In this document: piece by piece, positions 6,551 through 8,029 of the stretch
Layout of the letters: each line of letters opens with the position of its first letter
Numbering within the stretch: the stretch's first letter is position 1
Assembly (NCBI GenBank): GCA_028281425.1
Contig: JANQJX010000220.1
Location: 1 to 8,029, forward strand
DNA length: 8,029 nucleotides
Origin: Simkania sp.
Lineage (GTDB): Bacteria; Chlamydiota; Chlamydiia; Chlamydiales; Simkaniaceae
Direction: 5' to 3'
Position numbers and translations under genes: made by a program
Notes under the pieces: generated by a model
Told to the model about the DNA's origin: nothing
The model's database searches: none
The model's input: only the letters and a program-made list of their open reading frames with translations

Positions 6551-6925
6551 ATGAAAAGCATAAAAGAAAAGTTAGGCATCAAGGATAATAAGCAGGTTTT
6601 GGTTGTTCACGCTCCAGATAGCTATAAAGAAGTAAAAGGTCACGCATCCGTTAAAGAAGCTGATATCATTCAGCTATTCGCTTCATCGAAAAAAGAGATT
6701 CAAGATTTTCTCGATAAAAATGTTTTGCAGCTTAAACCTACCGTAGCGCTTTGGATCACCTATCCCAAAGCTTCTCCTCATCTAGGAATCAATCGCGATA
6801 TTATAGCCGAGTTTCTAATATCATATGGATTTAAAGGAGTAGCAATCTGCTCTATTGACCAAACATGGTCTGGGCTGCGGTTTAAAAAAGTCCCAGCTAT
6901 TTCGGGATCGATAAACGAGATCTAA
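6551..6925 (+). CDS. DUF3052-like small cytosolic protein
   Basis: A 124-residue protein of unknown function. The N-terminus has the K-L-G-I-K pattern followed by a strand and A-P-D-S-Y, as in bacterial DUF3052-type proteins (K-L-G-I-K-x-G...A-P-x-x-Y). The second half holds the most telling block: L-K-P-T-V-A-L-W-I-T-Y-P-K (61-73), N-R-D-I-I near 81-85, Y-G-F-K-G-V-A, then S-I-D-Q-T-W-S-G-L-R-F (101-111). This arrangement is typical of the family, and the length fits. No signal peptide or membrane segment is seen. ATG 6551 is the only reasonable start: upstream in frame there is no other start before a TAG at 6500. The ribosome binding site is weak. It stands alone between the Fic remnant and the convergent traD fragment, and nothing nearby suggests a pathway. 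Confidence 0.7.
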   Translation: MKSIKEKLGIKDNKQVLVVHAPDSYKEVKGHASVKEADIIQLFASSKKEIQDFLDKNVLQLKPTVALWITYPKASPHLGINRDIIAEFLISYGFKGVAICSIDQTWSGLRFKKVPAISGSINEI

Positions 6926-6948
6926 CGACTTGCTTACTTTAAAATTGA

Positions 6949-7914
6949 TTAAGTTTCATAGCGAGGAAGATAGCTAGGGACTTTCTTTTCTAAGGAAAGG
7001 TAGGCAAATCTCACCTTTGCCGCAGGTAAATCTCCAGGGAGTTTGATGTATGCTGCCCTATTCGGCAGGCTTAAAATCCAGCTTGGAGAGACGGTATATT
7101 TTTCCTTCTCAACTTCTGACTTGCTTTCTCGATCTCCCATTGTATTTGCTCCCCATGATTTGCCTTTTTGGGCTTCCCTTACTTCTCTTTTGCCAAATAG
7201 GTCTGACATCCCTTTAGCAATAGACGCATCGCCTTGCCGAAAACACACCTTCGTTCCGCAACAGTCGATCATTGAGCTGGTTTCATCGCGGCCATAGAGT
7301 TTATCTAGTTGGGAAAAATTCTGTGTTGCAATGGCAAGGCAACCGTTGTACTTGCGCACTTCGGCAAGTCCGCCAGCTAGAGGTCCTAACTTTTGTAGAA
7401 CGTGCAACTCATCGATGATGATCCACGTCTTCTGGTTATCTGCATTTGGATCGCGGGCTTTAAGAGCATTGATCGCAACCGAAATCCAAACAGAAAGCAA
7501 AACTTTCAGCTGATCGCGCTGCTCTGTTGTCGAGGAGAGAAAAACCCACTCGTCGGTTGTTTTAGGAGAGAGAACCCAGTTTCTTATTGAAAAAGGAGAA
7601 TTTGTATCCTGTAACACTTCAAAACCTCGCATCGCATTGATGAACGTTGTACGGATAGAATGGGTCGTTCTTTCTCCTCTTGGATCTAAATAGACAGCTG
7701 CAGGCGTCTCGGATAAATCTTGAGCAAGCTGATCCATTGATTCAGTAGAGAGCCAATGAACGAGTGATGTGTTTTTAAAGTTTCTCTCTTCTTTTTTCTT
7801 TTTCATTGCTGCAATAAGGACGGATCGCGCTGCTTGGTAAAAATAGTTATTTTCTGATCTTGGGTGGTCGGGGATTTGAGTGGCTGCTAACTGTTCGTAA
7901 TGATAGTGATCTTG
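6949..7914 (-). pseudogene. traD: F-type conjugative coupling protein TraD, N-terminally truncated
   Basis: The C-terminal half of a type IV coupling protein, the inner-membrane ATPase that feeds relaxosome DNA to the conjugation channel. Counting from the ATG at 7806, Walker B is W128-I-I-I-D132-E133. It is followed, in the order of F-plasmid TraD, by L-Q-K-L, R-K-Y-N-G-C-L-A-I-A-T-Q-N-F, Q-L-D-K-L-Y-G, F-R-Q-G-D, S-W-G-A-N, S-L-P-N, L-P-G-D-L-P-A-A-K-V and Y-L-P-R. The frame stays open 36 codons upstream of that ATG to a TAG at 7915-7917. Those codons also match TraD (N-Y-F-Y-Q-A-A-R-S-V-L against the F-W-Q-G-S-G-R-T-I-F region), and they contain no start codon. The transmembrane helices and Walker A are absent, so it cannot work as a coupling protein. 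It ends soon after the A-T-P-ase domain, without the long TraM-contacting tail of F TraD. An IS-like gene begins just past the break, on the opposite strand. Confidence 0.88.
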
Positions 7915-7921
7915 CTACCAT

Positions 7922-7950
7922 TTGATAGATACCAAGAATACAGGTAAAAT
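7922..7950 (+). promoter_or_regulatory. Sigma70-type promoter for the IS-like gene
   Basis: TTGATA (7922-7927), a 17-nt spacer, and TAAAAT (7945-7950). Both boxes match consensus at five of six positions, with optimal spacing. A 10-bp palindrome TAAAATTTTA (7954-7963) covers the expected transcription start and could be an operator. The nine bases AGGTAAAAT occur at 7942-7950 and again at 7969-7977. Confidence 0.7.
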
Positions 7951-7966
7951 GGATAAAATTTTACTT

Positions 7967-7971
7967 GGAGG
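7967..7971 (+). promoter_or_regulatory. Strong ribosome binding site before the IS-like gene
   Basis: GGAGG six bases before ATG 7978. It is the best Shine-Dalgarno in the window and fixes the start of the following gene. Confidence 0.8.
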
Positions 7972-7977
7972 TAAAAT

Positions 7978-8029
7978 ATGAAAAGGCAAGTGAGACAATA
8001 CGAAAAACAATTTAAAGTCGATTGTGTGG
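7978..8029 (+). CDS. Probable transposase OrfA (IS3-type), 3' end outside the window
   Basis: Seventeen codons are present: M-K-R-Q-V-R-Q-Y, then E-K-Q-F-K-V-D-C-V. The pattern (basic start, Y-x-x-x-F-K-x-x-x-V) is that of the first lines of IS3/IS911-like OrfA helix-turn-helix proteins, but so few residues give only a tentative family. Support comes from context: a strong promoter and ribosome binding site appear within 65 bp of the point where TraD homology ends. The left end of the element is probably between 7913 and 7922; no terminal repeat can be verified because the other end lies outside. Confidence 0.5.
   Translation, partial: MKRQVRQYEKQFKVDCV

Larger units (their letters stand above)
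7913..8029 (+). mobile_element. Possible left end of an insertion sequence next to traD
   Basis: TraD homology on the minus strand ends at 7914. Beyond it lie a promoter, a ribosome binding site and an OrfA-like start on the plus strand. A boundary at the TG of 7913-7914 would suit the 5'-TG ends usual for IS3 elements, but the choice is a guess without the opposite end or a target duplication. Confidence 0.4.

Noticed and set aside
7043..7590. Plus-strand frames inside the traD region
   Set aside because: They are antisense to a clear TraD reading frame and have no family resemblance.
1..8029. CRISPR arrays, rRNA or tRNA genes
   Set aside because: No regularly spaced repeats and no tRNA or rRNA signatures were seen on either strand.

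Overview
The window reads as AT-rich chromosome of an environmental chlamydia (order Parachlamydiales, Protochlamydia/Parachlamydia-like). The main evidence is the run thrS, a chromosomal parA and a pGP6-D-family gene. From memory this is the order of C. trachomatis CT581-CT582-CT583, and the last two genes mirror the neighbouring pGP5-D and pGP6-D genes of the chlamydial plasmid. An F-type traD remnant agrees with the F-like tra islands known from amoeba-associated chlamydiae. The genus cannot be fixed from the sequence alone.

Bases 1-5768 (plus strand) form a tightly packed probable operon. It holds the 3' three quarters of thrS, then parA (9-nt gap), gp6 (13-nt overlap), a eukaryote-like adenylosuccinate lyase purB (1-nt overlap, TGATG), and after 26 nt two tandem copies of a small GT-A-type sugar transferase that overlap by ATGA. 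The two copies are nearly identical at both ends and diverged in the middle.

Bases 5769-6550 are accessory and decayed. They hold about 170 nt with no recognisable gene and a small GC hairpin. A minus-strand reading frame follows that carries only the N-terminal (Fic_N) part of a Fic-family protein. Its upstream region has two copies of a 24-bp palindrome 41 bp apart, which look like tandem operators. The Fic catalytic domain is missing.

Bases 6551-8029 hold a DUF3052-like small protein (plus strand). Convergent to it is the C-terminal part of an F-type conjugative coupling protein TraD (minus strand). TraD homology runs past its first ATG up to a TAG at 7915-7917, so the gene has lost its N-terminal half. 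Directly beyond, a textbook promoter and ribosome binding site lead into a gene that leaves the window after 17 codons and resembles an IS3-type OrfA. The simplest reading is an insertion sequence in or beside traD.

No complete new defence or conjugation system is present. The most interesting points are the duplicated mosaic transferases, the twin palindromes left in front of a beheaded Fic gene, the chromosomal plasmid-type parA/gp6 pair, and the human-like purB joined to it.
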